From contig NZ_JADYTU010000001.1 in assembly GCF_021531375.1 (NCBI RefSeq), positions 186,001-250,000 of the forward strand: a stretch of 64,000 nt of DNA, in the 5' to 3' direction. The position numbers were made by a program, and so were the translations under genes. Under the pieces are notes generated by a model. The model was not told where the DNA came from and searched no databases. It saw nothing but the letters and a program-made list of their open reading frames with translations. Of the stretch, positions 33,478-41,407 are shown piece by piece. This stretch comes from Pseudoflavonifractor phocaeensis (lineage in GTDB: Bacteria > Bacillota > Clostridia > Oscillospirales > Oscillospiraceae). Each line of letters opens with the position of its first letter. The first letter of the stretch is position 1.

Positions 33478-34629
33478 ATGACAGACATTACCAAGATGCG
33501 GACCTGGGCGGAGATCGACCTGGGGGCGCTGGAGCACAACTACCGTGCGCTGCGGGCCATGGCGCCCCGGGACTGTAAGTTCCTGGGACTGGTGAAGGCC
33601 AACGCCTACGGCCACGGTGCGCCCCGGATCGCCCGGAAACTCCAGGAGCTGGGGGCGGATATGCTGGCGGTGGCCTGCCTGGCCGAGGCCATGGAGCTGC
33701 GGCGGGCGGGGATCACTCTGCCCATCCTGTGCCTGGGGCAGACGCCGGTGGAGCTGGCGCCCATGCTGCTGGAGTACGATGTGACCCAGACGGTGGAGGA
33801 TCTGGACACCGGAAAGGCCCTGTCCCTGGCCGCCGCGGCCGCCGGAAAGACCTTGAAGATCCATGTGAAGCTGGACACCGGGATGAGCCGGCTGGGCTTC
33901 CTCTGGCGGAAGGGCGGGGACAACGCGGACCTGCTGGACGAGATCACCGCCCTGTGCGCGCTGCCCGGCCTGGAGGCGGAGGGCATGTTCACCCACTTTG
34001 CCGACGCCGACGGCAGCGAGGAATATACGATGGACCAGCTGACCCGGTTCCTGGACGCGCGGGCGGCGCTGGAGGCCCGGGGGATCACCTTCGCAATTTA
34101 CCATTGCGGGGCCAGTGCCGCTGTGTTAAACTATCCCTGTACCCATATGAACATGATCCGTCCCGGCATCGCCCTGTACGGCTACTACCCCGCACCCGGC
34201 ATGGAGGGGCTGGACGGCCCCGGTCTGGAGCCGGTGATGACGGTGAAAAGCCGGATCTGTGCCATCCGCCGGGTCCCGGCGGGCACCAGCGTCAGCTATG
34301 GCCGCACCGCCGTCCTGGAGCGGGACTCCCGTCTGGCGGTGGTCCCCATCGGCTACGGGGACGGTTATCCCAGAAAGCTGTCCAACCAGATGAATATGGT
34401 CATTCGAGGCGTGGCCTGTCCCATCGTGGGGCGGATCTGCATGGACATGTGCATGGTGGACGTCACCGACCTGCCTGAGGCGGAGGTGGGGGACACGGCG
34501 GTGGTCTACGGCCCGGAGCTGACGGAGCGGGCTGCGGAGCTGACCGGCACCATCGTATACGAATTGCTGTGCGACGTGACTGCCCGGGTCCCCCGCGTCT
34601 ATTTGGAGCCGGAGACCGGGATCCGGTGA
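33478..34629 (+). CDS. alr: Alanine racemase
   Basis: A 383-residue PLP enzyme making D-alanine for peptidoglycan. Lys40 in LVKANAYGHG binds PLP; the second catalytic base is the Tyr of SVSYGR, followed by AVVPIGYGDGYPR. RPGIALYGYYP and GRICMDMCMVDVT are also typical. The fold is a TIM barrel plus beta domain of normal length. It starts 12 bp after the GerS-like gene behind AGAAGGGA, so the two are co-transcribed. D-alanine metabolism also matters for spore germination. Confidence 0.96.
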   Translation: MTDITKMRTWAEIDLGALEHNYRALRAMAPRDCKFLGLVKANAYGHGAPRIARKLQELGADMLAVACLAEAMELRRAGITLPILCLGQTPVELAPMLLEYDVTQTVEDLDTGKALSLAAAAAGKTLKIHVKLDTGMSRLGFLWRKGGDNADLLDEITALCALPGLEAEGMFTHFADADGSEEYTMDQLTRFLDARAALEARGITFAIYHCGASAAVLNYPCTHMNMIRPGIALYGYYPAPGMEGLDGPGLEPVMTVKSRICAIRRVPAGTSVSYGRTAVLERDSRLAVVPIGYGDGYPRKLSNQMNMVIRGVACPIVGRICMDMCMVDVTDLPEAEVGDTAVVYGPELTERAAELTGTIVYELLCDVTARVPRVYLEPETGIR

Positions 34630-34909
34630 AAAAAGGAGCCGAGGGGACAGGGACAAGTCCTGGGGCGCCTTGTCCCCGTGCGTGACCGCCCGCCCCGTCC
34701 CTTCATAGGATGACTTGGAGCAGCGGAGGCGCGGGCGCTTCCGAGGGCGAAGGCGCGGCGGGATGGCTGCTTCTCCGCCGGAAAAAACGGCATGGGCGGG
34801 AAGCAGGTATAATTCCCGCCGCTCCGTGGGAGACTCATAGTACAGCGTTACATAAGACCGACGCAAGGCCTGTAACGCGTGCTATCCTTCCAGCGGAGTG
34901 TGAACGTAT

Positions 34910-35275
34910 GTGGACAACAGTGTGAGACGAGGCGACATCTTTTACGCCGATCTAAGCCCGGTGGTGGGCAGCGAGCAGGGAGGCGTGCGGCCGGTTCTCA
35001 TTGTGCAGAATGACACCGGAAACCGGCACAGCCCCACCGTGATCGCAGCCGCCATCACCTCTCAGACGGGGAAGGCCAGACTGCCCACCCATATCTCGGT
35101 GGCTCCCCTCAGCTGCGGCCTGCCCAAGGAGTCTATTATCCTGCTGGAGCAGGTGCGGACTCTGGATAAGCGGCGGCTGAGGGAAAAGATGGGGCGGCTG
35201 GACGACGGAGTGATGAAGCAGGTGGACGCCGCCATCGCCGTCAGCTTTGGCCTCCACCCGGAGACCATGGTGTGA
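34910..35275 (+). CDS. mazF: MazF/EndoA-type mRNA interferase without a MazE gene
   Basis: A 121-residue toxin of the MazF/PemK family: [30 protein letters not shown] holds the catalytic Arg of the family, followed by [12 protein letters not shown] and a typical C-terminal helix. Such enzymes cut mRNA at short sequences. In Bacillus the order is alrA-ndoAI-ndoA with the antitoxin between; here the 280 bp between alr and this gene encode nothing resembling MazE. The start is GTG 34910, or GTG 34922 (VRRGDIF). A TATAAT at about 34809-34814 may give it a promoter of its own. Confidence 0.9.
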   Translation: MDNSVRRGDIFYADLSPVVGSEQGGVRPVLIVQNDTGNRHSPTVIAAAITSQTGKARLPTHISVAPLSCGLPKESIILLEQVRTLDKRRLREKMGRLDDGVMKQVDAAIAVSFGLHPETMV

Positions 35276-35512
35276 CCAGAGGGAGCCGCCCCATCGGCGG
35301 CTCCTACATAATGTCTGATGAATTGACCGCTTTGCGGTTTGTTCCCGCGGCTTTGGAAAAGAGAACAGCAGCCATTACGGCAATGGGTCAACACAGAAGG
35401 ACAAGGGCCTTGGCGGTGAAGCCGCAGGACCTCCCCGTTGGGACGAGAGCGATGGGCCTGGTTCCATGCACGCTACATTCAGAAAACGGACCTCAGATAA
35501 GGAGTATTTACC
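35276..35512. other. Leader region with possible RNA structure
   Basis: This 237-bp stretch has several short self-complementary segments: GAGCCGCC/GGCGGCTC near 35283-35303, CCATTACGGCAATGG near 35372-35386 and GCGGTGAAGCCGC near 35414-35426. They precede the secreted-protein gene at 35513. No known riboswitch core could be matched with confidence. Confidence 0.35.
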
Positions 35513-36046
35513 ATGAAGACACGCAGCAAATGGATCGCGCTGGCCTCCGCTTTTGGGCTGACCGCCCTTTGCGTGGGGGCGGCCCTGGCCACCGGCGGGG
35601 ACCAGAACGACCCCCTGGTCACCCTGAGTTATCTGGAGCAGACGGCCCTTCCCGGTGTGGTGGAGCAGGTAGAGCTCAAGTCCACCGCTCGTCAGGCGGA
35701 GCTGGAAAAGGCGCTGGCGGACCAGATCGCCAAGTACAAGCAGGAGATCACCGCTCTGGCAGGCTCAGGCTCCGCGGGCAGCGCCTCCTATACCCTGGTC
35801 ACTCTGACCAGCGGCCAAACCATGTCCTTGGACGTGGGCTGCGAGGTCATGCTCCGGGTGGGGACGGCAAAGGTCAACTCCAATACCAATCCGGCCCTGA
35901 TTGACATTGCCTCCGGAGATGCCGTCAACAACGGAACATCCCTCGCCAAGAACCACCTCTATATGGCCACGATCCCCGACCGGACCCTGACCCCCACCGC
36001 CGACACGGTTAAGCTGCTGGTCCGGGGCGGGTACAGCGTGGCATAA
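35513..36046 (+). CDS. Secreted or anchored hypothetical protein with coiled coil
   Basis: A 177-residue protein with an N-terminal signal sequence (MKTRSKWIALASAFGLTALCVGAALA), a short coiled-coil region (about 45-80, QAELEKALADQIAKYKQEITAL), a glycine-serine hinge and a C-terminal beta-like region (TLTSGQTMSLDVGCEVMLRVG) rich in Asn and Thr. No family is recognised. AAGGAGTATTTACC precedes the ATG. A bidirectional terminator follows. Confidence 0.65.
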   Translation: MKTRSKWIALASAFGLTALCVGAALATGGDQNDPLVTLSYLEQTALPGVVEQVELKSTARQAELEKALADQIAKYKQEITALAGSGSAGSASYTLVTLTSGQTMSLDVGCEVMLRVGTAKVNSNTNPALIDIASGDAVNNGTSLAKNHLYMATIPDRTLTPTADTVKLLVRGGYSVA

Positions 36047-36060
36047 ATGCCAGAACAGAT

Positions 36061-36097
36061 AAAAAAGAAGGACTGCACCGCAGTCCTTCTTTTTTTA
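36061..36097. terminator. Bidirectional terminator between convergent genes
   Basis: AAAAAAGAAGGACTGC pairs with GCAGTCCTTCTTTTTT around a 3-4 base loop. The A-rich and T-rich flanks serve both the 35513 gene and the rhomboid gene, whose stop codon is in the T-run. Confidence 0.85.
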
Positions 36098-36655
36098 TCG
36101 TTTACTCATCCCAAAGCCCAGGGCCGCGCCGCAGACGCCGCCGATGATATGGGTCAGCTGGGACACATTGTCCTGCGCGGTGAAGGCGTCTACCACCTCG
36201 CCGCCCAAATAGAGGATCACCACCAGGATCAAGGTCAGGGGGATGGTCCCCTCTTTCATCCCGGCCAGGGAGGACAGGACAATCATCATAAAGACAATGC
36301 CGCTGGCCCCCAGCAGGGCGGTGCCGGGGAAGAGGAGAAACTGGACCAGGCCGGACACCAGAGCGGTGACGAGGATACAGAACAGCAGCTTCCTGGAACC
36401 GTATTTCTCCTCCAGGGGAGGGCCTACCACCAACAGGAGCATCATGTTGCCCATGTAGTGGGCATACCCGGAGTGGCCCAGGACGTGGCCCACCATCCTT
36501 ACATAGGTCAAGGGATCGGAGAGCGGGGCACGGTAGACACAGAACAGCAGAGAGGTGGTCCAGCCGCCGGTGAACATTCCCAGCACCAGCGCTCCCAGAG
36601 AGAGCAGCGCGAACGTCAGGACTACCGGAGCGTTATACTGTACCCGGAAGCGCAT
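36095..36655 (-). CDS. Rhomboid-family intramembrane serine protease
   Basis: A 186-residue protein with about six hydrophobic helices. The catalytic Ser lies in LLGASGIVF (GxSG) and the catalytic His in THIIGGVCGA; HSGYAHYMGNMMLL is the conserved helix 2 motif. It would cleave membrane proteins within the bilayer. Its start overlaps the serA stop by one base, so it is translated with serA, an odd pairing. The substrate is unknown. Confidence 0.88.
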   Translation of the reverse strand: MRFRVQYNAPVVLTFALLSLGALVLGMFTGGWTTSLLFCVYRAPLSDPLTYVRMVGHVLGHSGYAHYMGNMMLLLVVGPPLEEKYGSRKLLFCILVTALVSGLVQFLLFPGTALLGASGIVFMMIVLSSLAGMKEGTIPLTLILVVILYLGGEVVDAFTAQDNVSQLTHIIGGVCGAALGFGMSKR

Positions 36656-37827
36656 CAGTGGTTCAGAACCCGGACACGGATGACGCCGGGGATGGCCCGC
36701 AGCTCGTCGGCCACCTCGTCATTGATGCGGGTGTTCACATCCACCATGGTGTAGGCGTAGTCCTTCTTGGACTTGTTGGTCATGTTTTCCACGTTGATGC
36801 CGTCGCCGGACAGGATGGACATGATCTGGGTCAGCATGGCGGGCACGTTTTTGTGAATCAGACAGATGCGGGCGATGCCGCTCCAGTCCTGGGACACATT
36901 GGGCAGGTTCACCGAATTGACGATGTTGCCGTTGAGCAGGTAATCCTGGAGCTGGCGAGCCGCCATGACGGCGCAGTTCTCCTCGCTCTCCGGGGTGGAG
37001 GCGCCCAGGTGGGGCAGAGCGATCACGTTCTTGACCGTGGCGATCTTGTCGTCGGGGAAGTCGGTGACGTACTTGGCTACCCGGCCGGACTCCAGCGCGG
37101 CGATCATGTCGTCGTCGTTGACCAGCCCGCCCCGGGCCAGATTCAGGATGCGGACCTGGCCCTTCATCTTGGAAATGGCTTCGGCGTTGATGGTGTCCTT
37201 GGTGGCGCTGTTGTAGGGAACGTGAATGGTGATGTAGTCGGAGACCTTATACAGCTCGTCCAGATTCTTCACCACATGGACATGGCGGTCCAGCCGCAGG
37301 GCGGCATCCACGGACAGAAAGGGGTCATAGCCGTAGACGTCCATCCCCAGCTCCAGAGCCACGTTGGCCACCAGAGCGCCGATGGCCCCCAGGCCGATGA
37401 CACCCAGGGTCTTGTGGAACAGCTCGGGACCCACGAAGGCGGACTTGCCCTTTTCCACGGCGGCGGCCACATCCACATTGGGGGAGTGGGCCTGCTCCTG
37501 GACCCAGTCGGCGCCGCCCAGAATGTCCCGGGAGGCGATGAGCATGGCGGCAATGACCAGCTCCTTCACTGCGTTGGCGTTGGCGCCGGGGGTGTTGAAC
37601 ACCACGATGCCGTGCTCAGAGCAGCGGTCGATGGGGATGTTGTTGGTGCCAGCGCCAGCCCGGGCGATGGCCCGCAGGGCGTCGGGGAACTCATAGTCGT
37701 GCATGGGGGCGGAACGGACCAGGATACCGTCCTCGTTTTCCAGATCCTCCCCAACCTGGAACCGGGTCTGATCCAGATAGGCCAGACCGGCCGAGGAGAT
37801 CTTATTCATTGTCTTGATGCGGTACAT
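36655..37827 (-). CDS. serA: D-3-phosphoglycerate dehydrogenase with ACT domain
   Basis: A 390-residue NAD-dependent 2-hydroxyacid dehydrogenase. The Rossmann motif is TLGVIGLGAIGALVANVALELGM; catalytic Arg lies in NLARGGLVND, Glu in the following strand and His in LPHLGASTPE. A C-terminal ACT domain (about 315-390, VPAMLTQIMSILSGDGINVENM) probably senses serine. It makes 3-phosphohydroxypyruvate, the substrate of the serC product. serC lies upstream in the same direction, separated by MITE copy 2. The start at 37827 has GAGGTAATG upstream. Confidence 0.94.
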   Translation of the reverse strand: MYRIKTMNKISSAGLAYLDQTRFQVGEDLENEDGILVRSAPMHDYEFPDALRAIARAGAGTNNIPIDRCSEHGIVVFNTPGANANAVKELVIAAMLIASRDILGGADWVQEQAHSPNVDVAAAVEKGKSAFVGPELFHKTLGVIGLGAIGALVANVALELGMDVYGYDPFLSVDAALRLDRHVHVVKNLDELYKVSDYITIHVPYNSATKDTINAEAISKMKGQVRILNLARGGLVNDDDMIAALESGRVAKYVTDFPDDKIATVKNVIALPHLGASTPESEENCAVMAARQLQDYLLNGNIVNSVNLPNVSQDWSGIARICLIHKNVPAMLTQIMSILSGDGINVENMTNKSKKDYAYTMVDVNTRINDEVADELRAIPGVIRVRVLNH

Positions 37828-37862
37828 AAATCATTACCTCGAATCGGTTTTATATTGTTGTT

Positions 37863-38141
37863 GTAAATTTTAGTTTAACGGGCCGATTGCGTTGTGGAGG
37901 CATGTAGGGCAAGGGCAGCTCCCATTTTCGATTCGTAGGAGTGGCCCTCAATGGCCGCCCGTGGTCGCATCGTGAAGGTGTGCACCGGTAGGGCGGGGGC
38001 TTGCCCCCGCCGCGGCGGCCCCTTGGGGCCGCCCTACGGGCGGGGCGTCCAGAGGCCGCCCCCTACGAAGCCATATTGTAAACCGTGTGTATGGGGCGGC
38101 GTCCCCGACGCCCCATAATACATCCATAAACTAAAATTTAT
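37863..38141. mobile_element. MITE-like repeat, copy 2, inserted between serC and serA
   Basis: This copy begins GTAAATTTTAGTTTA (37863-37877) and ends TAAACTAAAATTTA plus T (38127-38141), one base off the perfect terminal repeat of copy 1. It shares nearly every base with copy 1, in the same orientation on the plus strand; the differences are a few substitutions and single-base indels around the central GC palindromes. It fills the serC-serA gap and its right terminal repeat contains the serC stop codon (38138-38140). Its hairpins could reduce read-through from serC into serA. Confidence 0.87.
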
Positions 38142-39226
38142 CCGTTCTTTTTGTCAAAGTCCCGAATAAAGTCGCACAGCTTCTCCACGCCTTCCACGGG
38201 CATAGCGTTGTAGATGGAGGCCCGCATGCCGCCCACTTTGCGGTGGCCCTTCAGGTTGACAAAGCCAGCCTGCGTGGCCTCCTGGACGAATTTGGCGTCC
38301 AGCTCGTCGCTGCCGGTGCGGAAGGTGACGTTCATGCCGGAGCGGGAAGCCTTCTCCGCGTGGCAGCGGAACAGGCGGGAGTTGTCCAGAGTGTCGTACA
38401 GCATGCCGGAGCGCAGCTTTTTCAGCTTCTCCATGCCTTCCAGACCGCCCTGCTCAAGCACCCAGTCCAGAGTCAGGCCCAGCATGTAGATGCACCAGCA
38501 GGGGGGAGTGTTATACATGGAGTCCTTGTCGATCATGGTCTTGTAGTTCATCATCAGCGGGGTGTAAGGCAGCTCGTGGCCGGCCAGATCCTCCCGAATG
38601 ATGACCACGGTGAGACCGGCGGGGGCCATGTTCTTCTGCGCACCGGCGTAGATAATGCCGTACTTGGACACGTCCACGGGCATGGACAGGATGTCGGAGG
38701 ACATGTCACACACCAGGGGCACGCTGCCGGTGTCGGGGACATAGTTCCACTCGGTGCCGTAAATGGTGTTGTTGGCGCAGTAGTAGAAGTAGCTGGCGTC
38801 CTTGTCCAGCTTCAGCTGCTCCTGACCGGGGATGTAGCTGTGGTCCCGGTCCTCGGAAGAGGCAGCCAGGTTGATCTGGCCGTACTTCTTGGCCTCTTTA
38901 TAGGCCAGGTTGGAGAAATTGCCGGTGACGGCGTAGTCCGCCTTGCCGGTCTTGCCGATCAGGTTCAGGGGGATCATGGAGAACTGGCCGGAGGCGCCGT
39001 TCTGGAGAAACAGGATTTTATAGCCTTCCGGTACATTCATGATCCGGCGCAGCTTTTCCTGGGTCTCCTCAAAAATCTGGACGAAAACCTTTGACCGGTG
39101 ACTCATCTCCATCACTGACATACCGGAACCACGGTAGTTGGTGATTTCAGACCCGGCGCGCTCCAGTGCGGACAGAGGGAGCATGGACGGGCCGGCGGAG
39201 AAGTTGTAAACACGCTGGTCGCTCAT
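38138..39226 (-). CDS. serC: Phosphoserine aminotransferase
   Basis: A 362-residue PLP enzyme that aminates 3-phosphohydroxypyruvate to phosphoserine. It opens with the family signature RVYNFSAGPSMLP and has the PLP-lysine block YGIIYAGAQKNMAPAGLTVVIIRED, followed by MYNTPPCWCIYMLG. Length is normal. The protein ends DFDKKNG and its TAA lies inside the terminal inverted repeat of MITE copy 2, so the natural C-terminus may have been altered by a residue or a few. A perfect sigma-A promoter lies 70 bp upstream. Confidence 0.96.
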   Translation of the reverse strand: MSDQRVYNFSAGPSMLPLSALERAGSEITNYRGSGMSVMEMSHRSKVFVQIFEETQEKLRRIMNVPEGYKILFLQNGASGQFSMIPLNLIGKTGKADYAVTGNFSNLAYKEAKKYGQINLAASSEDRDHSYIPGQEQLKLDKDASYFYYCANNTIYGTEWNYVPDTGSVPLVCDMSSDILSMPVDVSKYGIIYAGAQKNMAPAGLTVVIIREDLAGHELPYTPLMMNYKTMIDKDSMYNTPPCWCIYMLGLTLDWVLEQGGLEGMEKLKKLRSGMLYDTLDNSRLFRCHAEKASRSGMNVTFRTGSDELDAKFVQEATQAGFVNLKGHRKVGGMRASIYNAMPVEGVEKLCDFIRDFDKKNG

Positions 39227-39255
39227 TTGGGAGAACCCCTTTCAAAATAAAAAAT

Positions 39256-39288
39256 CGCCCCGCTCCGCATAGACAGGGACCGGGGCAG
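39256..39288 (-). terminator. Terminator-like hairpin in the serC leader / after bofA
   Basis: On the minus strand GCCCCG pairs with CGGGGC (39257-39262 with 39281-39286), followed by GATTTTTTATTTT and then the serC ribosome binding site. It may terminate bofA transcripts, but it also begins within a base or two of the predicted serC start of transcription, so it would cap the serC mRNA. Confidence 0.55.
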
Positions 39289-39294
39289 TTTTTT

Positions 39295-39323
39295 ATTATA
39301 ATAAAGGAAAACGGGGGTGTCAA
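39295..39323 (-). promoter_or_regulatory. Consensus sigma-A promoter of serC
   Basis: On the minus strand: TTGACA (39318-39323), a 17-base spacer and TATAAT (39295-39300). Confidence 0.88.
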
Positions 39324-39380
39324 TCCTTCTGGGCGGGAAATGAGGCAAATATTTGTCAGATTTTGGGCAGTTAAACGAGT

Positions 39381-39647
39381 TTACCGCAGAACCCACTGGA
39401 GCATCAGGAGAAGCCCGAAGCCGGGGACCCCCAGCAGCCCCAGAACCAGAGCGTTGACCAGGTTGACGCCCAGACTGATTCCGGCCAGGCGGCCGATCTG
39501 GGAGAAGAGGGCCAGGACCGCCAGCCCCACCGACGAGCGCAGGGCCAGCCGAATCAGCTGGGCCAGGGGGCGGCGGAGGAGCAGCAGGGCGGCGCACAGC
39601 AGCAGCCCCGCCAGCCCCCAGGCGGTGTAGTCGGGCAGACCGCTCAT
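39381..39647 (-). CDS. bofA: Pro-sigma-K processing inhibitor BofA family protein
   Basis: An 88-residue membrane protein with two to three hydrophobic segments. The C-terminal half has the family pattern RSSVGLAVLALFSQIGRLAGISLGVNLVNALVLGLLGVPGFGLLL. In Bacillus BofA holds the SpoIVFB protease inactive in the outer forespore membrane until the sigma-K checkpoint. The ATG overlaps the stop of the DUF2508 gene (ATGA), matching the yaaL-bofA order of Bacillus. It supports sporulation in this organism. Confidence 0.9.
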   Translation of the reverse strand: MSGLPDYTAWGLAGLLLCAALLLLRRPLAQLIRLALRSSVGLAVLALFSQIGRLAGISLGVNLVNALVLGLLGVPGFGLLLMLQWVLR

Positions 39648-39883
39648 GGAGCGGCCTCCAGCTCCTTGACCCGCCGCAGGAGATAGTTGTATCGGGCCTG
39701 GAGGGCGTTGATCTCAAAGACGTAGGATTCGATGAGATCTCCGTCGCTGACGTGGTTGAAGCTGCCGTAGGCCTGGTTGATGAGGGTACGGGTGCTGGCC
39801 AGAGAGGCCATGAGCTCCCGGCGCTCCGTGTCCCGGGGACTGGCGGGGCGGCGGAAGAAAAACGTGCGGGTCGGCTGTGCCAT
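39644..39883 (-). CDS. DUF2508 (YaaL-like) small protein
   Basis: A 79-residue, helical protein with the family pattern TRTLINQAYGSFNHVSDGDLIESYVFEINALQARYNYLLRRVKE. Function is unknown, but it is found next to bofA (and recR) in many Firmicutes. ATG 39881-39883 follows GAAAGGAGCG; the longer upstream frame has no start signal. It is translationally coupled to bofA. Confidence 0.85.
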   Translation of the reverse strand: MAQPTRTFFFRRPASPRDTERRELMASLASTRTLINQAYGSFNHVSDGDLIESYVFEINALQARYNYLLRRVKELEAAP

Positions 39884-40034
39884 GGGCGTCGCTCCTTTCG
39901 GGAATAATAGATCTGGTAACATTCTATGGCTAGTCTGGACAAATATTCCAGCTTCTAACCGAAAGCAGCGTCCCCGGCTGGGAATATAACGGCCGCCTGT
40001 CCATTGGGGACAGTCGGCCGTCTCAATGACTGAT

Positions 40035-41195
40035 TTACGCGAGGATATACTGTCGGAGCATGGCGGCGACTTCGGCCCGGGTGGCCTTGCCCTGGGGGTC
40101 CAGATTGCCGTTGGCCCGTCCGGACAGGATGCCGTTTTCCACGGCCCAGGCCATGGCGTTCTGGGCCCAGGCGGAGATGCGGGTGCTGTCAGGATAGGCG
40201 GAGAGGACGGCGGAGGAGGACTCCTTCCTGGGATCGGCCAGACGGTACAGCATCTGGGCCAGCTGCTCCCTGGTAATGGAGCCGTTGGGGTCGGTGCCGT
40301 CGGAGACCTCATTTTGTACGGCCCAGTTCTGGGCGGCGGAGTACCAGGGGGTGCTGCCGGCCACGGACTGGCCCTTCAGCTTGGCCAGAACCATCCAGAG
40401 CATGGCACGGGTGGCGTAGGCGTCAGGGGAGAAGGCGTCAGCGCCGGTGCCGGAGAAAAGCCCCTGCTGGAGCGCGTATTCCACCGTATCATAGTACCAC
40501 GCGTTGGCCGCCACGTCGGAAGGGACGATGACGGAATCGAACAGGCGCAGATAATAGCTCAGGGTGTATTCCTCCTGGTCCACGGCGGAGAGGTAGTGGA
40601 CGGTGACAAAATAGAGAAGGGTCCTCTCGCTGGCGGGAGAGTAGGTGAGACCGGGGACAGCATGGCTGTGTCCGTTGGAGGAGCGGGCCTGAAGGGCCAG
40701 CCGGCCCCGGGCTTTCAGCGTTTCAGCGGACAGAATATAGGTCTGGCCCTTGTTCAGCGCGTAGGAGGAGTGCTCCCAGGGGGCGGTGACGCTGTCCCGG
40801 GACACCAGCTGTCCGCCGGTGGTCATGATGTCGTGGACGGGAAGGTCCTCGCCGTCCAACATCTCATAGATGCCGTCATAGTTCAGGTCTGTGAGGTAAT
40901 CTACCTCCACCCAGACCCGGTCGGCCTGGGGCTGGATATAGAAAGAGGTCTTTCCGGCGGCCCGGTTGATATTACAGCTGTACCGGACGGAGTCGTCCAC
41001 GGTGAAAGCGCCGGCGCTGTCCCGGCGGTACAGCGCCACATGGAGGTCCAGAACGGGGGAGTCGGAGGTCTCCGCGTCGATCAGGAAGGTGGAAAAGGTG
41101 GTAGCAAGGGGATCGGCGGCGCCGGCCGGTAAGATCAAAGAGGCGGACAGTGCCAGGGACAGGACCAGGCACAGCCAACGTTTTGGTGCGTTCAT
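40035..41195 (-). CDS. Secreted protein with three S-layer homology domains
   Basis: A 386-residue protein with a signal peptide (LCLVLSLALSASLILPAGAA) cleaved near residue 26. The N-terminal 200 residues are a beta-rich domain of unknown function containing an NYDGIYEML stretch. Three SLH motifs follow (about 215-385: DVAANAWYYDTVEYALQQGLFSG; WAVQNEVSDGTDPNGSITREQLAQMLYRLA; WAVENGILSGRANGNLDPQGKATRAEVAAMLRQYI). SLH domains hold proteins on secondary cell-wall polymers. It is a cell-surface protein of unknown purpose, divergent from bioB. Confidence 0.88.
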   Translation of the reverse strand: MNAPKRWLCLVLSLALSASLILPAGAADPLATTFSTFLIDAETSDSPVLDLHVALYRRDSAGAFTVDDSVRYSCNINRAAGKTSFYIQPQADRVWVEVDYLTDLNYDGIYEMLDGEDLPVHDIMTTGGQLVSRDSVTAPWEHSSYALNKGQTYILSAETLKARGRLALQARSSNGHSHAVPGLTYSPASERTLLYFVTVHYLSAVDQEEYTLSYYLRLFDSVIVPSDVAANAWYYDTVEYALQQGLFSGTGADAFSPDAYATRAMLWMVLAKLKGQSVAGSTPWYSAAQNWAVQNEVSDGTDPNGSITREQLAQMLYRLADPRKESSSAVLSAYPDSTRISAWAQNAMAWAVENGILSGRANGNLDPQGKATRAEVAAMLRQYILA

Positions 41196-41336
41196 AGTAA
41201 GCTCCTTTCGGAAAACGAAGAATGATCTCTATTATAGCGAAAAAACGGACGATTGGCAAGGGAGAGCCGGGAAAGCACCATCCTACCATCCGAGAATCGA
41301 CTTCAAACTTGAACGTAAACTTTTTTGAAAGAAGGG

Positions 41337-41366
41337 TTGACAACCAGACGAAACAGAATGTATACT
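41337..41366 (+). promoter_or_regulatory. Promoter of bioB-bioY with possible BirA half-site
   Basis: TTGACA at 41337-41342, an 18-base spacer and TATACT at 41361-41366. Downstream, GGTTTACAA at about 41380 equals one half of the Firmicute biotin-repressor site; a left half (TTGACAACC) is present but too far away for a standard site. Confidence 0.65.
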
Positions 41367-41407
41367 CTGAACGTTGAAAGGTTTACAACAGAAGGTGAAA
41401 CTGAAAG

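Noticed and set aside
34710-34925. Frame between alr and mazF considered as a MazE antitoxin
   Set aside because: Its sequence (MTWSSGGAGASEGEG...) shows no AbrB- or ribbon-helix-helix-like pattern and no start signal, and it overlaps the mazF start.
35300-35512. c-di-AMP, c-di-GMP or guanidine riboswitch ahead of the 35513 gene
   Set aside because: Fragments such as GGGACGAGAG recall known classes, but the obligatory conserved cores are not there.
39988-40020. Terminator after the SLH-domain gene
   Set aside because: GGCCGCCTGTCC/GGGACAGTCGGCC is a good hairpin, but no T-run follows on the minus strand, so I did not list it.
41330-41400. Complete biotin-repressor operator at bioB
   Set aside because: Only one clear half-site (GGTTTACAA) is present; the other candidate half is 34 bases away, too far for a standard site.
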